Source: Geodermatophilaceae bacterium URHA0031
GTDB lineage: Bacteria > Actinomycetota > Actinomycetes > Mycobacteriales > Geodermatophilaceae
Reading direction: 5' to 3'
DNA: 64,000 bases
Assembly (NCBI GenBank): GCA_000620205.1
Contig: JHVP01000010.1
Span: 124,001-188,000 of the forward strand
The notes beneath the pieces were generated by a model. It saw only the letters and a list, made by a program, of their open reading frames with translations, was not told the origin of the DNA and searched no databases. A program made the translations under genes and the position numbers. Shown here piece by piece: positions 42,943 through 51,088 of the stretch (position 1 is its first letter; each line of letters starts with the position of its first letter).

Positions 42943-43922
42943 CAGAACCCCAGCGATCGGTCGACGGCGTCGAGCACGCGGTCGAGGTCGGGGAGGTACT
43001 CCTCCTCCAGCTTGGACGGCGGGTAGGGCGTGTCGTAGCCGCCCACCCGCAGCACCGGCGCCTCGAGGGAGTGGAAGCACTCCTCGGTGACCCGGGCAGC
43101 GATCTCCGACCCCAGCCCCAGGGTCACCGGTGCCTCGTGCACGACGACGCACCGGCCGGTCCGGCGGACCGAGTCGTAGACGGGGGCCAGGTCCAGCGGG
43201 GAGACGGTGCGCAGGTCGATCACCTCGAGCGACCGGCCCTCCTCGGCGGCGGCCTGGGCGGCCTGCAGCGCCGTCTTCACCATCGGCCCGTAGGCGAGGA
43301 CGGTCACGTCGTCGCCACCGCGGACCACGCGGGAGGCGAACAGCGGGTCGGGGGTGCCGTCGACGTCGACCTGCCCCTTCTCCCAGTACCGCCGCTTCGG
43401 CTCGAGGAAGACGATCGGGTCGGGGTGCGCGATCGCCTGCTGGATGCCCCAGTACGCGTCGGACGGGGTGCTGACGGCGACCACCTTGAGGCCCGCGGTG
43501 TGCGCGAAGTACGCCTCCGGGCTCTCGCTGTGGTGCTCGACCGCACCGATGCCGCCGCCGAACGGGATGCGGATGACGATCGGCATCGGCAGCCTGCCCT
43601 TGGAGCGGGCGTGGATCTTGGCGACCTGGGTGACGATCTGGTTGTAGGCGGGGAAGACGAACCCGTCGAACTGGATCTCGCAGACCGGCCGGTAGCCGCG
43701 CATGGCCAGCCCCACGGCGGTGCCGAGGATGCCGGCCTCGGCCAGCGGGGTGTCCACCACGCGGTCGTCGCCGAAGTCCTTCTGCAGGCCGTCGGTGATC
43801 CGGAAGACCCCGCCGAGCTTCCCGATGTCCTCGCCCATGAGCAGGACCTTGGCGTCGTCCTCCATCGCCCGGCGGAGGCCCAGGTTGAGGGCCTTGCCGA
43901 TGGTCAGCGTCTCGGTGCTCAT
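42942..43922 (-). CDS. bkdB: Branched-chain 2-oxoacid dehydrogenase E1 beta subunit
   Basis: 326 residues. Transketolase-like pyrimidine-binding and C-terminal domains with LLMGEDIGKLGGVFRIT, DTPLAEAGILGTAVGLAMRG, GGGIGAVEHHSESPEAYFAHTAGLK and LGLGSEIAARV. With the alpha subunit it decarboxylates branched 2-oxoacids using thiamine diphosphate and transfers the acyl group to lipoyl-E2. Stop and E2 start overlap. Confidence 0.93.
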   Translation of the reverse strand: MSTETLTIGKALNLGLRRAMEDDAKVLLMGEDIGKLGGVFRITDGLQKDFGDDRVVDTPLAEAGILGTAVGLAMRGYRPVCEIQFDGFVFPAYNQIVTQVAKIHARSKGRLPMPIVIRIPFGGGIGAVEHHSESPEAYFAHTAGLKVVAVSTPSDAYWGIQQAIAHPDPIVFLEPKRRYWEKGQVDVDGTPDPLFASRVVRGGDDVTVLAYGPMVKTALQAAQAAAEEGRSLEVIDLRTVSPLDLAPVYDSVRRTGRCVVVHEAPVTLGLGSEIAARVTEECFHSLEAPVLRVGGYDTPYPPSKLEEEYLPDLDRVLDAVDRSLGF

Positions 43923-43998
43923 GACTCGACTCCGGTCTCGTTCCGCTCCTCGGTCGCTGGCGCTCCCTGCGATGCTCGCTCGACCGTCGCCTTCGTGA
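43923..43998 (-). repeat. 76-nt intergenic repeat-like element between E1 alpha and E1 beta
   Basis: The gap runs from the E1 alpha stop to the E1 beta ATG. On the minus strand it contains GAGCGCCAGCGA (complement of 43954-43965), also present at 63397-63408 between MarR and the BtuF-like gene. Both copies fill a same-strand gene junction completely. A short open frame inside it has no start signal. Confidence 0.4.
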
Positions 43999-45135
43999 TC
44001 ACTGCTCCCCCTCGAAGCTGGCGTGGTAGGCCACGAACTCCTCGCGCTGGCGGACCAGCTCGGGGGTCTGCTCGGCGTAGACGTGGTCGAAGATCTCGGT
44101 GCCGGCCGGGTCGGCCATCTCCAGCGTGCCCCGGCGGATCCGGGCCGCCAGCTCGTCGCCCTCGGCCTCGATGCCGGCGAAGAACGCCGCGTCGGCGATG
44201 CCGGAGCGGGACAGGTGCGCCTTGAGCCGGGCGATCGGGTCGCGCAGCTTCCACTCCTCCAGCTCGCTGGCCAGCCGGTAGCGGGTCGGGTCGTCGGACG
44301 TGGTGTGCGCGCCCATCCGGTAGGTGAACGCCTCGATGAAGGTCGGCCCCTGGCCCTCCCGGGCCGCGGCGAGCGCCGCCCGGGTGACCGCGAGGACGGC
44401 GAGGACGTCGTTGCCGTCCACCCGGACGCCGGGGAAGCCGAACCCGGCGGCGCGCTGGTACAGCGGCACCCGGGACTGCCGCTCGATCGGCACGCTGATC
44501 GCGTACTGGTTGTTCTGGCAGAAGAAGACCACCGGCGCGGAGAAGGTCGCCGCCCAGATCAGCGCCTCGTTGACCTCGCCCTGGCTGGTGGCGCCGTCGC
44601 CCAGGAAGGCCAGCGTCGCGCTCTCCGCGCTGTCCCGCTGGAGCCCCATCGCGTAGCCGGTGGCGTGCAGGGTCTGCGCGCCGATGACCACGGTGTAGAG
44701 GTTGAAGCCGGTGGCGACCGGGTCCCAGCCGCCCTGGTCGACCCCGCGGAACAGGCTCATCACGTGCAGCGGGTCGACGCCCCGGGTCCAGGCGACGCCG
44801 TGCTCGCGGTAGGTGGGGAAGGCCATGTCGTCGGCGGCCAGCGCGCGGCCGGCGCCCACCTGCGCGGCCTCCTGGCCGAGCAGCGAGGCCCAGATGCCGA
44901 GCTCGCCCTGCCGCTGCAGCGCGGTGGCCTCGACGTCCCAGCGGCGCACCAGGGCGAGGTCCCGGTACAGCTGGCGCAGCTCCTCGTCGCTGACGTCCAG
45001 GGAGTAGTCGGGGTGCTCGACGCGCTCGCCCTCCGGGGTGAGCAGCTGCACCAGGTCGGGCTGACCGGGCAGGTGGGGGGCGTCGGCCCCGGGTACGGGG
45101 TCGACCACCTCGGTGGTCTGCGACAGCGTGCTCAT
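43999..45135 (-). CDS. bkdA: Branched-chain 2-oxoacid dehydrogenase E1 alpha subunit
   Basis: 378 residues from ATG at 45135, with AGGAG 9 nt upstream of it; the ATG at 45141 is too close to that site. The thiamine-diphosphate motif runs from GDG (179-181) to NN (208-209). The RRWDVEATALQRQGELGIW and HTTSDDPTRYR blocks are typical of E1 alpha. First gene of the bkd operon; the order alpha, beta, E2 is standard. No dihydrolipoamide dehydrogenase is nearby, so that subunit must come from elsewhere. Confidence 0.93.
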   Translation of the reverse strand: MSTLSQTTEVVDPVPGADAPHLPGQPDLVQLLTPEGERVEHPDYSLDVSDEELRQLYRDLALVRRWDVEATALQRQGELGIWASLLGQEAAQVGAGRALAADDMAFPTYREHGVAWTRGVDPLHVMSLFRGVDQGGWDPVATGFNLYTVVIGAQTLHATGYAMGLQRDSAESATLAFLGDGATSQGEVNEALIWAATFSAPVVFFCQNNQYAISVPIERQSRVPLYQRAAGFGFPGVRVDGNDVLAVLAVTRAALAAAREGQGPTFIEAFTYRMGAHTTSDDPTRYRLASELEEWKLRDPIARLKAHLSRSGIADAAFFAGIEAEGDELAARIRRGTLEMADPAGTEIFDHVYAEQTPELVRQREEFVAYHASFEGEQ

Positions 45136-45347
45136 GCCCATCTCCTGCCGTCTCGCGGGTGCCGGGGTCACCGACCGCCCGCCGTCGGACGTCTGCGCGG
45201 CACCGGGGTGTGGCACCACTCACACATCGTGGCACGCGGAACCGCGCCACGACCACACCACCACGGGACCGTTCTGCGCAACACCCTCACCCGTCAGTGC
45301 GCACGATGACCACTGCCTGGGCGTCCCCACGTGTCAGACTGAGCAAC
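45136..45347. promoter_or_regulatory. Divergent control region, bkd operon / Lrp-type regulator
   Basis: Contains a long interrupted palindrome: TCGTGGC (45227-45233) with GCCACGA (45246-45252), and inside it GCGG/CCGC. Two TGCGCA hexamers (45275-45280 and 45298-45303) lie 23 nt apart, and CAGACT is 7 nt before the regulator start. These are candidate operators for the Lrp-type protein. Confidence 0.45.
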
Positions 45348-45848
45348 GTGCCCGCCGTCCCGGACCGTCTGGACGCCACCGACGCACGGCTGCTCCTGGC
45401 CCTCTCCGCGGACCCGCGGGCCACCGTGCTCTCCCTCGCCCAGACCCTGGGCCTGGCCCGCAACACCGTCCAGTCCCGGCTGGCCCGGCTGGAGTCCGGG
45501 GGCGTGCTGGACCCCTTCGAGCGCCGGGTGCGCCCCGAGGCGCTCGGCTACCGGCTGGGCGCCTACGTGACGGTGCAGGTCGTGCAGCGCAGCCTCGCCG
45601 ACGTCGGCGACGCGCTGGCCGCCATCCCCGAGGTGCTCGAGGTCATCGGGCTGTCCGGGGTCGCCGACCTGCTGGTGCAGGTGGTCGCCGTCGACGCCGA
45701 CGACCTGTGGCGGATCACCGAGCAGGTGCTGGCCATCCCGGGCGTGCAGCGCACCGACACCAACCTCGCGCTGCGGCGGTTCGTCGACCACCGGATGACC
45801 CCGCTGCTCGAGCGCGCCGCCGGCACCGCCCCTCCCGCGGAGGCCTGA
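45348..45848 (+). CDS. bkdR: Lrp/AsnC family regulator (BkdR-like)
   Basis: 166 residues from GTG; an in-frame ATG at 45306 would add 14. The HTH reads LDATDARLLLALSADPRATVLSLAQTLGLARNTVQSRLARLE. The C-terminal RAM domain has VTVQVVQRSLADVGDALAAIPEV and a ligand-sensing loop GVADLLVQVVAVD. Position, divergent from bkdA, makes it the likely regulator of the complex in response to a branched-chain amino acid. Confidence 0.88.
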   Translation: MPAVPDRLDATDARLLLALSADPRATVLSLAQTLGLARNTVQSRLARLESGGVLDPFERRVRPEALGYRLGAYVTVQVVQRSLADVGDALAAIPEVLEVIGLSGVADLLVQVVAVDADDLWRITEQVLAIPGVQRTDTNLALRRFVDHRMTPLLERAAGTAPPAEA

Positions 45849-45866
45849 CCCCGCGGGAGCCGCGCC

Positions 45867-46118
45867 TCAGCGCGGCCGGCGGATCCGCACCGGCCCGCGG
45901 GCGGTGGCGACGTCGACGGCCTCACCCCGCTGGGTCACCTCCACCTCCCCGCTGGCGGCCAGCCGTCCCGCGGCGGCCCGGGCCGCGGGCATCAGCTCCC
46001 GCCAGCCGTCGGGGTCGACCGCACGGGCCGCCTCCGACGGGCAGATCGTCGTCCCGGCCCGGCGCTCGTCTAGCAGGGCGTCGATCGTCCGCTCGAGGGC
46101 CCGGTCGACGTCCTCCAC
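45867..46118 (-). CDS. DUF3253 domain-containing protein
   Basis: 83 residues from GTG. VDRALERTIDALLDERRAGTTICPSEAARAVDPDGWRELMPAARAAAGRLA (given in part) carries the DUF3253 pattern, a winged-helix-like small domain. Function is unknown; some members sit in fusion with other domains. Convergent with bkdR; divergent from the aldo/keto reductase with a 67-nt gap. Confidence 0.8.
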   Translation of the reverse strand: MEDVDRALERTIDALLDERRAGTTICPSEAARAVDPDGWRELMPAARAAAGRLAASGEVEVTQRGEAVDVATARGPVRIRRPR

Positions 46119-46185
46119 CGGTCCAGGATGGACCGGCGGCGCCGATCGCGCGCCCGACCGGCGCGCAGCGTGCTGGGATGGCCCG

Positions 46186-47145
46186 GTGCCCACCCCGACC
46201 CCGCCGGCCCGCCTCGGGCTCGGTCTCGCCGCCGTCGGCCGGCCGGCCTACCTGACCCTCGGCCGGGACGTCGACCTGCCCGGGGACCGCTCCCCCGCCG
46301 CCCTGCAGGCCCGGACGCACGAGCTGCTGGACGCCGCGACCGCGCTGGGCATCGAGTACGTCGACACCGCCCGGTCCTACGGCCGGGCCGAGGAGTTCCT
46401 GGGCTCCTGGTTGCGCACCGCGGAGCCGGTGCCGTTCGTGGCCAGCAAGTGGGGCTACCGGTACGTCGGTGGATGGCGCCAGGACGTCGACGTGCACGAG
46501 GTCAAGGACCACGGGGAGGCCGCCTACGAGTCCCAGCTGGCCGAGAGCACCGCCCTGCTGGGGCCGTGGCTGCGGCTCTACCAGGTGCACTCGCTGACCG
46601 CCGACAGCCCGCTGTGGGAGGACCGGCCGCTGCAGCACCGGATGGCCCGGCTGCGCGCGGAGGGCATCGAGCTCGGCTTCTCGACGTCGGGACCGGCCCA
46701 GGCCGAGGCCGTCCGCCGGGGGCTGGCCCTCACCGTCGACGGCGCGCCGCTGTTCACCAGCGTGCAGTCGACCTGGAACCTGCTGGAGCCCTCCGCCGGG
46801 GCGGCGCTGGCCGAGGCCGCCGCGGCCGGGGCGCGGGTCGTGGTCAAGGAGGGCGTCGCCAACGGCCGGCTGACCGACCGCGGCACCCCGGCCGACAGCG
46901 CCCTCGCCGGGGCGGCCCGCGAGCGCGGGGTCGGCGTGGACGCCCTGGCCCTGGCCGGCGCGCTCGCCCAGCCCTGGTGCACCGTGGTGCTCTCCGGGGC
47001 GGTCACCGTCGCGCAGCTGGAGAGCAACGCCGCCGCGCGCGACCTGGTCGCCGGTGCGGGCCGGGAGTGGGCTGCGGAGGAGTGGGTGCGGCCGGAGGAC
47101 CCGGCGGCGTACTGGTCGGCCCGCAGCCGGCTGGGCTGGGGCTGA
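46186..47145 (+). CDS. Aldo/keto reductase
   Basis: 319 residues, GTG start. The (beta/alpha)8 NADPH-dependent reductase fold shows LDAATALGIEYVDTARSYGRAEEFLGSWL (shown here as context for catalytic Asp and Tyr of the tetrad), SKWGYRY with the Lys, and YQVHSLTADSP with the His. Substrate is unknown. No neighbouring pathway gives a clue. Confidence 0.87.
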   Translation: MPTPTPPARLGLGLAAVGRPAYLTLGRDVDLPGDRSPAALQARTHELLDAATALGIEYVDTARSYGRAEEFLGSWLRTAEPVPFVASKWGYRYVGGWRQDVDVHEVKDHGEAAYESQLAESTALLGPWLRLYQVHSLTADSPLWEDRPLQHRMARLRAEGIELGFSTSGPAQAEAVRRGLALTVDGAPLFTSVQSTWNLLEPSAGAALAEAAAAGARVVVKEGVANGRLTDRGTPADSALAGAARERGVGVDALALAGALAQPWCTVVLSGAVTVAQLESNAAARDLVAGAGREWAAEEWVRPEDPAAYWSARSRLGWG

Positions 47146-47172
47146 GCGGTTTCACCCGCGGCGTGCGCCGGG

Positions 47173-47178
47173 TAGGAC
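47173..47178 (+). promoter_or_regulatory. Candidate -10 element before 47185
   Basis: TAGGAC is 6 nt upstream of the ATG at 47185; no ribosome binding site lies between. Confidence 0.35.
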
Positions 47179-47184
47179 GCGATC

Positions 47185-47688
47185 ATGGCGACGACCTCCC
47201 TGGGCACGGCCGGCCGCGGCATCAGCACGCTGGGCTGGGTGCTGCGCGGCGCGGCCGCCGGCGCTGCGGGCACGACGGCGCTGAACGCCGTCACCTACCT
47301 CGACATGGTCGGCCGCGGGCGCGGCACCAGCTCCACCCCGGAGCAGACCGTCGAGGCGCTCGCCGAGAAGGTGCACGTGCAGATCCCCGGGGACGAGGAG
47401 CAGCGGTCCAACCGGGTGCAGGGGCTGGGGCCGCTCACCGGGCTCGTCGCCGGGATCGGCGTCGGGGTGCTGACCGGGCTGGTGCGCGCGACCGGCCTCC
47501 GGACCCGGCCGCTGGTCGGGACGGCGGTGACCACCGTCGGTGTGCTGATCGCCGCGAACGGCCCGATGACCGTCCTGGGCATCACCGACCCGCGCACCTG
47601 GTCGACGACGGACTGGGTCACTGACATCGTCCCGCACCTGGCCTACGGCGCGGTCGTGAAGACGACGTTGGACGCCTTCTCCCGGTAG
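47185..47688 (+). CDS. Hypothetical membrane protein
   Basis: 167 residues. Three or four hydrophobic segments: WVLRGAAAGAAGTTALNAVTY, LTGLVAGIGVGVLTGLV, TAVTTVGVLIAANGP and a C-terminal HLAYGAVVKTTL. A hydrophilic stretch between the first two contains EKVHVQIPGDEEQRSNRVQGL. Similar small membrane proteins occur across Actinobacteria without assigned role. Converges on the serine hydrolase gene. Confidence 0.7.
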   Translation: MATTSLGTAGRGISTLGWVLRGAAAGAAGTTALNAVTYLDMVGRGRGTSSTPEQTVEALAEKVHVQIPGDEEQRSNRVQGLGPLTGLVAGIGVGVLTGLVRATGLRTRPLVGTAVTTVGVLIAANGPMTVLGITDPRTWSTTDWVTDIVPHLAYGAVVKTTLDAFSR

Positions 47689-47729
47689 CGCGTGCCGGGG
47701 ACGCGTCGTCCGCGCCGTTGGTCTCCACG

Positions 47730-49052
47730 TCAGCGCCAGCCGGCCTCGTCGACACCGCCGGGCACCGGGGCGTCGGGGTCGTACGGCGTCCGGGTGAAGA
47801 CGAACGTCGCCAGCTCCAGGTGGTCCGGCGCGATCCGCAGCGTCTCCCCGGCGTAGTAGCCGTCCAGGCCCACGAAGGTGCCGTCCGCGCGGGCGGCGAA
47901 CCGGCTGGCCCGGCCGCTGCGGCCCGGCAGCGGCCCCAGGTGCAGCAGCCCCCCGGCCTGCGCGCGCAGCAGGTGCGGCATCGGGCCCCAGAACCAGGTG
48001 CCGAGCAGGTCGAGGGGCACCGGCGGGGGAGACGGCGTCCAGGCCTCCACGACGTGGGGCTCGGCGGCGCGCAGGTCGGCCAGCAGCCCGGGCACGAGCG
48101 GGTCGAGCCCGCTGGTGGTGTTGGCCAGCGACACCGCGCCGGCCTGCTCGGCCCGGTCGACGAACACCCCGGCCAGGAAGCCTGGCATCGAGCCGCCGTG
48201 CCCGACCAGCACCGCCCCGTCCACGCGCAGCACCTGCAGCCCCAGCCCGTAGGCCGACCAGCCGGGGACGGAGGGGTCCACGCCGGCCGGCACAGTCATC
48301 TCCTCCAGGGTCGCCGGGGACAGCACGTCCGCGGTGTCACCGAGCAGGAACGCGGCGAACCGGCCCAGGTCCGCCAGCGTCGCCCAGAGCTGGCCGGCGG
48401 CGGCCATCACGCCCGCGTCGTGCTCGGGTTCGGCCAGCACGACGTCGGCCCACGGGTGCACGGCCGCCCCCCGCGCCGCGGCCCCGGTCGGTCGCGGGCT
48501 GGTGCGGGTCATGCCCAGCGGCCCGAGGACCTCCGCCCGCACGACGTCGGCCCAGGAGCGGCCGCGGTGCCGGGCCACCAGCTCGCCGAGCAGCCCGAAG
48601 CCGAGGTTGGAGTAGTGGAACCGGCGTGCGGCGCCGAGCACGACGTCCTCACCGGTCAGCTGCAGCTCCTCCAGCGACCCGCCGGGCACCCGCTCCCACC
48701 AGCCGCCGGGGCTCTCCGACGTGGCACCGGCCAGGTGCGAGAGCAGCTGACCGACGGTGCGCTCGCCCAGCGGCGTCCCCGGGACGTGCCGCTCCAGCGG
48801 GTCGTCCAGCCCCAGCCGGCCCTCGTCCCGCAGCCGCATCACCGCCACGGCGGTGACCGTCTTGCTGATCGAGCCGATCCGGTACTGGACGTCGGTGTGC
48901 GGCTCGGCGACCTCACCCCGCCCGGTCGACCAGGCGAGGCCGCCGTCCCGGACGACGCCGGCGACCAGGCTGGGCGCCCGGCCGTCGCGCTGCGCCCGGG
49001 CGGTGCGGGCCAGCAGGGTGCGCGCGGTGGAGGGCAGGACCGGTTCGACCAT
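47730..49052 (-). CDS. Serine hydrolase, beta-lactamase class C family
   Basis: 440 residues. The SxxK nucleophile is SISK (in YRIGSISKTVTAVAV, near residue 62), the second motif is YSN (HYSNLGFGLLGE) and the third is HGG (GHGGSMPGF). A C-terminal 120-residue domain of beta-sheet type follows. No signal peptide is evident, so it may be cytoplasmic. Members include esterases, peptidases and true lactamases; this one is more likely an esterase or peptidase. Confidence 0.87.
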   Translation of the reverse strand: MVEPVLPSTARTLLARTARAQRDGRAPSLVAGVVRDGGLAWSTGRGEVAEPHTDVQYRIGSISKTVTAVAVMRLRDEGRLGLDDPLERHVPGTPLGERTVGQLLSHLAGATSESPGGWWERVPGGSLEELQLTGEDVVLGAARRFHYSNLGFGLLGELVARHRGRSWADVVRAEVLGPLGMTRTSPRPTGAAARGAAVHPWADVVLAEPEHDAGVMAAAGQLWATLADLGRFAAFLLGDTADVLSPATLEEMTVPAGVDPSVPGWSAYGLGLQVLRVDGAVLVGHGGSMPGFLAGVFVDRAEQAGAVSLANTTSGLDPLVPGLLADLRAAEPHVVEAWTPSPPPVPLDLLGTWFWGPMPHLLRAQAGGLLHLGPLPGRSGRASRFAARADGTFVGLDGYYAGETLRIAPDHLELATFVFTRTPYDPDAPVPGGVDEAGWR

Positions 49053-49058
49053 GCGCGG

Positions 49059-49064
49059 AGGCTA
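49059..49064 (-). promoter_or_regulatory. Candidate -10 element, leaderless serine hydrolase
   Basis: TAGCCT on the minus strand, 6 nt from the ATG at 49052, overlapping the stop codon of the DUF3817 gene. Confidence 0.5.
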
Positions 49065-49409
49065 GCCAGCCACCGCGGCAGCGGGCGCGTCGAGCGGTAG
49101 CCGGCCGGTGCGCCGGGCCCAGCGCTCGAACACGGCCGTGCACAGCGGCGGCACGGAGGCGACCAGCGCCAGCAGCGCGGTGCGCGGCGACCAGCCCAGC
49201 ACCCGCCAGGCCAGCAGGCTCACCAGGACGTAGGCCACGAAGACCGCGCCGTGCACCGGGCCGGCCAGCTGGACCCCGAGCTCGGAGGTGCGCAGCACCC
49301 ACTTGACGAACATCCCGGCGAGCAGCAGCACCCAGGACACCGCCTCGGCGACGGCGACGGCGCGGAACACCCGCGCCACGGTGCGCGGGTCGGTCAGGGT
49401 TGCGGGCAC
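49062..49409 (-). CDS. DUF3817 domain-containing membrane protein
   Basis: 115 residues with three hydrophobic helices. The family pattern FRAVAVAEAVSWVLLLAGMFVKW (shown in part), GPVHGAVFVAYVL and the short cytoplasmic loop between are clear. Function unknown. It is 9 nt upstream of the serine hydrolase gene on the same strand. Confidence 0.87.
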   Translation of the reverse strand: MPATLTDPRTVARVFRAVAVAEAVSWVLLLAGMFVKWVLRTSELGVQLAGPVHGAVFVAYVLVSLLAWRVLGWSPRTALLALVASVPPLCTAVFERWARRTGRLPLDAPAAAVAG

Positions 49410-49491
49410 GGTGTTCCTCTCGGCGGTGGGGACGGCCAGGTCATCGTGCCGTCCGGCGCGGTGTGGCCGGGCGCACGCCCCCGGGCACGAC

Positions 49492-49525
49492 GGTGCCCCG
49501 GCCGCCGGGGGGCAGCCGGGGCACC
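49492..49525 (-). terminator. Terminator of the NlpC/P60 gene
   Basis: GGTGCCCCGGC (49492-49502) and GCCGGGGCACC (49515-49525) form a perfect 11-bp stem about 25 nt beyond the stop. Confidence 0.7.
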
Positions 49526-49549
49526 GGCGGGACGTGCGCTGTCCTGCGA

Positions 49550-50746
49550 CTACCCCAGCCGGCGCATGGCGGTGATGCTGCCCATGACGTCGATGCTGGC
49601 GACCTTGACCACGTCGCCGGACGTCGGCGCGTGCACCATCTGGCCGTTGCCGATGTAGATGCCGATGTGGCTGACCGGGCTGTAGAAGGCGATGAGGTCA
49701 CCCGGCTGCAGCTGGGCGCGGGTCACCGCCGTCCCCATCCGGGCCTGGGCGCTGCTGGAGTGCGGCAGCGAGATCCCGGCGGCGGCGTAGGCGTACTGGA
49801 CCAGCCCGGAGCAGTCGAACGAGCTCGGGCCGGCGGCCGCCCAGACGTAGGGCTTGCCCTGCTGGGCCAGCGCGGTGCTGACCGCGGTCGCCGCGGCACC
49901 ACCGGCGGCCGGGGCGACGGCGGCCGGTGCGGCCGCCGCGGTGGAGGCGCCGGCCGAGCTGCTGCTGGCCGAGCTGCTGCTGGCCGAGCTGCTGCTGGCC
50001 GAGCTGCTGCTGGCCGAGCTGCTGCCGGCCGAGCTGGACTGGGTCCGCTCCGCCCGGGAGGCGGCCTGGCTGGCCCGCGCCGCGGCGTCGGCGGCGGCGG
50101 CCCGTGCGGCGGCAGCCGCCTCGGCCTCGGCGCGCGCCTTCTCCTCCGCGGAGAGCCGGTCGTAGGCCGCCTTGTAGTCGGCGACCTGGGTGTTGAGGTC
50201 GGCCTGCTGGGCGGCGACCTGGTCGACCAGCGTCTGCGCGTCGGCGGTCGCCTTCTCGGCGGCGGCCTGGGCGGCATCGGCCTGCTCGGTCGCGGCCTGC
50301 GCCGCGGCGAGCACCTCGTTGTTGTGGTCGGCGATCGTGCCGAGGGTGCCGACCCGGTCGAGCATCTCGTCGGCGGAGGTGCTGCTCAGCATCGCCTGCA
50401 GGGTGCTGAGCTGGTCGCCGGTGTAGGCACTGCGCGCCACCTGGCGGACCTGGTCCCGGGCGGTGCCGACGGCGGCCTCGGCGACCTGCACCTGCTGGCG
50501 GGCCTGCTCGGCCTCCGCCTGCTTGGTGGTCAGCGCCTCACGGGCGTCGTTGAACTTCTCGGTGACGACCTCGAGGTCGTGGCCCCGGGCCGCGACGAGG
50601 GCCGCGGCCTCCTGGGAGGTGGTGGGCTGCTCCGGAGCGGCGAGCGCCGGCAGCGGAGCGAGGACGACGCCGCCGGCGGCGACGAGGGTGAGGAGGACCC
50701 GACGGCCGGTGAGGCCACGACGGGCAGTGCGGTGCGTACTCGCCAT
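49550..50746 (-). CDS. Secreted NlpC/P60 (C40) peptidoglycan endopeptidase
   Basis: 398 residues from ATG at 50746. A signal peptide (residues 1-37, cleaving after LPALA) is followed by a long coiled coil (about 45-215) rich in Ala, Glu and Gln, with DLEVVTEKFNDAREALTTK. A Ser-rich linker of five ASSSS units comes next. The C-terminal C40 domain has Cys312 (FDCSGLVQYAY), His360 (SHIGIYIG) and a third polar residue near His372. It cleaves the peptide stem of peptidoglycan; RipA-like proteins work in cell separation and spore germination. A c-di-AMP riboswitch precedes it. Confidence 0.92.
   Translation of the reverse strand: MASTHRTARRGLTGRRVLLTLVAAGGVVLAPLPALAAPEQPTTSQEAAALVAARGHDLEVVTEKFNDAREALTTKQAEAEQARQQVQVAEAAVGTARDQVRQVARSAYTGDQLSTLQAMLSSTSADEMLDRVGTLGTIADHNNEVLAAAQAATEQADAAQAAAEKATADAQTLVDQVAAQQADLNTQVADYKAAYDRLSAEEKARAEAEAAAAARAAAADAAARASQAASRAERTQSSSAGSSSASSSSASSSSASSSSASSSSAGASTAAAAPAAVAPAAGGAAATAVSTALAQQGKPYVWAAAGPSSFDCSGLVQYAYAAAGISLPHSSSAQARMGTAVTRAQLQPGDLIAFYSPVSHIGIYIGNGQMVHAPTSGDVVKVASIDVMGSITAMRRLG
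49953..50027. repeat. 15-nt tandem repeat in NlpC/P60 linker
   Basis: Five copies of GCCGAGCTGCTGCTG (plus strand) encode ASSSS units on the minus strand; the last copy has one substitution. Such repeats expand and shrink by slippage and would change the spacer between coiled coil and catalytic domain. Confidence 0.8.
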
Positions 50747-50769
50747 GTTCGGCGGGTGTGTCCTTTCTT

Positions 50770-50960
50770 CCACCTGCCGCCTACCGAGTTAGCTGACGGG
50801 TTCGGGCGGGAAGACACCCGGTACCTCGTGCCCGTGTGCGGGCAGCGAGGTGCTTCACCCCAGTGCTGCGGTGGGTCCCCGGTCCACGGGCTCGCGGGTG
50901 TCGCTGCGAGCTGCTGTGGTTCGGCGGCGGTCCTGGCGGTCGCCACCGTTGCGGTGGCTG
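50770..50960 (-). ncRNA. c-di-AMP riboswitch (ydaO/yuaA type)
   Basis: On the minus strand, between the promoter region and the ATG, two conserved cores of the class are readable: CTGGGGTGAAGC (complement of 50852-50862) and, at 50776-50806, the run CCCGAACCCGTCAGCTAA continuing to CGGTAGGCGGC. Streptomyces rpfA leaders have the same blocks ahead of cell-wall hydrolases. It is about 190 nt and ends 24 nt before the start codon. Ligand binding would normally lower expression of the hydrolase. The 5' boundary is approximate. Confidence 0.85.
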
Positions 50961-51088
50961 AGCTGCCCGTTCGGACCGCCGCCGACCGTACGTGCGTGAT
51001 GGACTGATGACAAACGTCTGGTCCGGATTTGTGGAGAAACTCCTGGCGTGTGCTCCGACACGCTCACAGGCCGTGACAGGCTCGCCGG

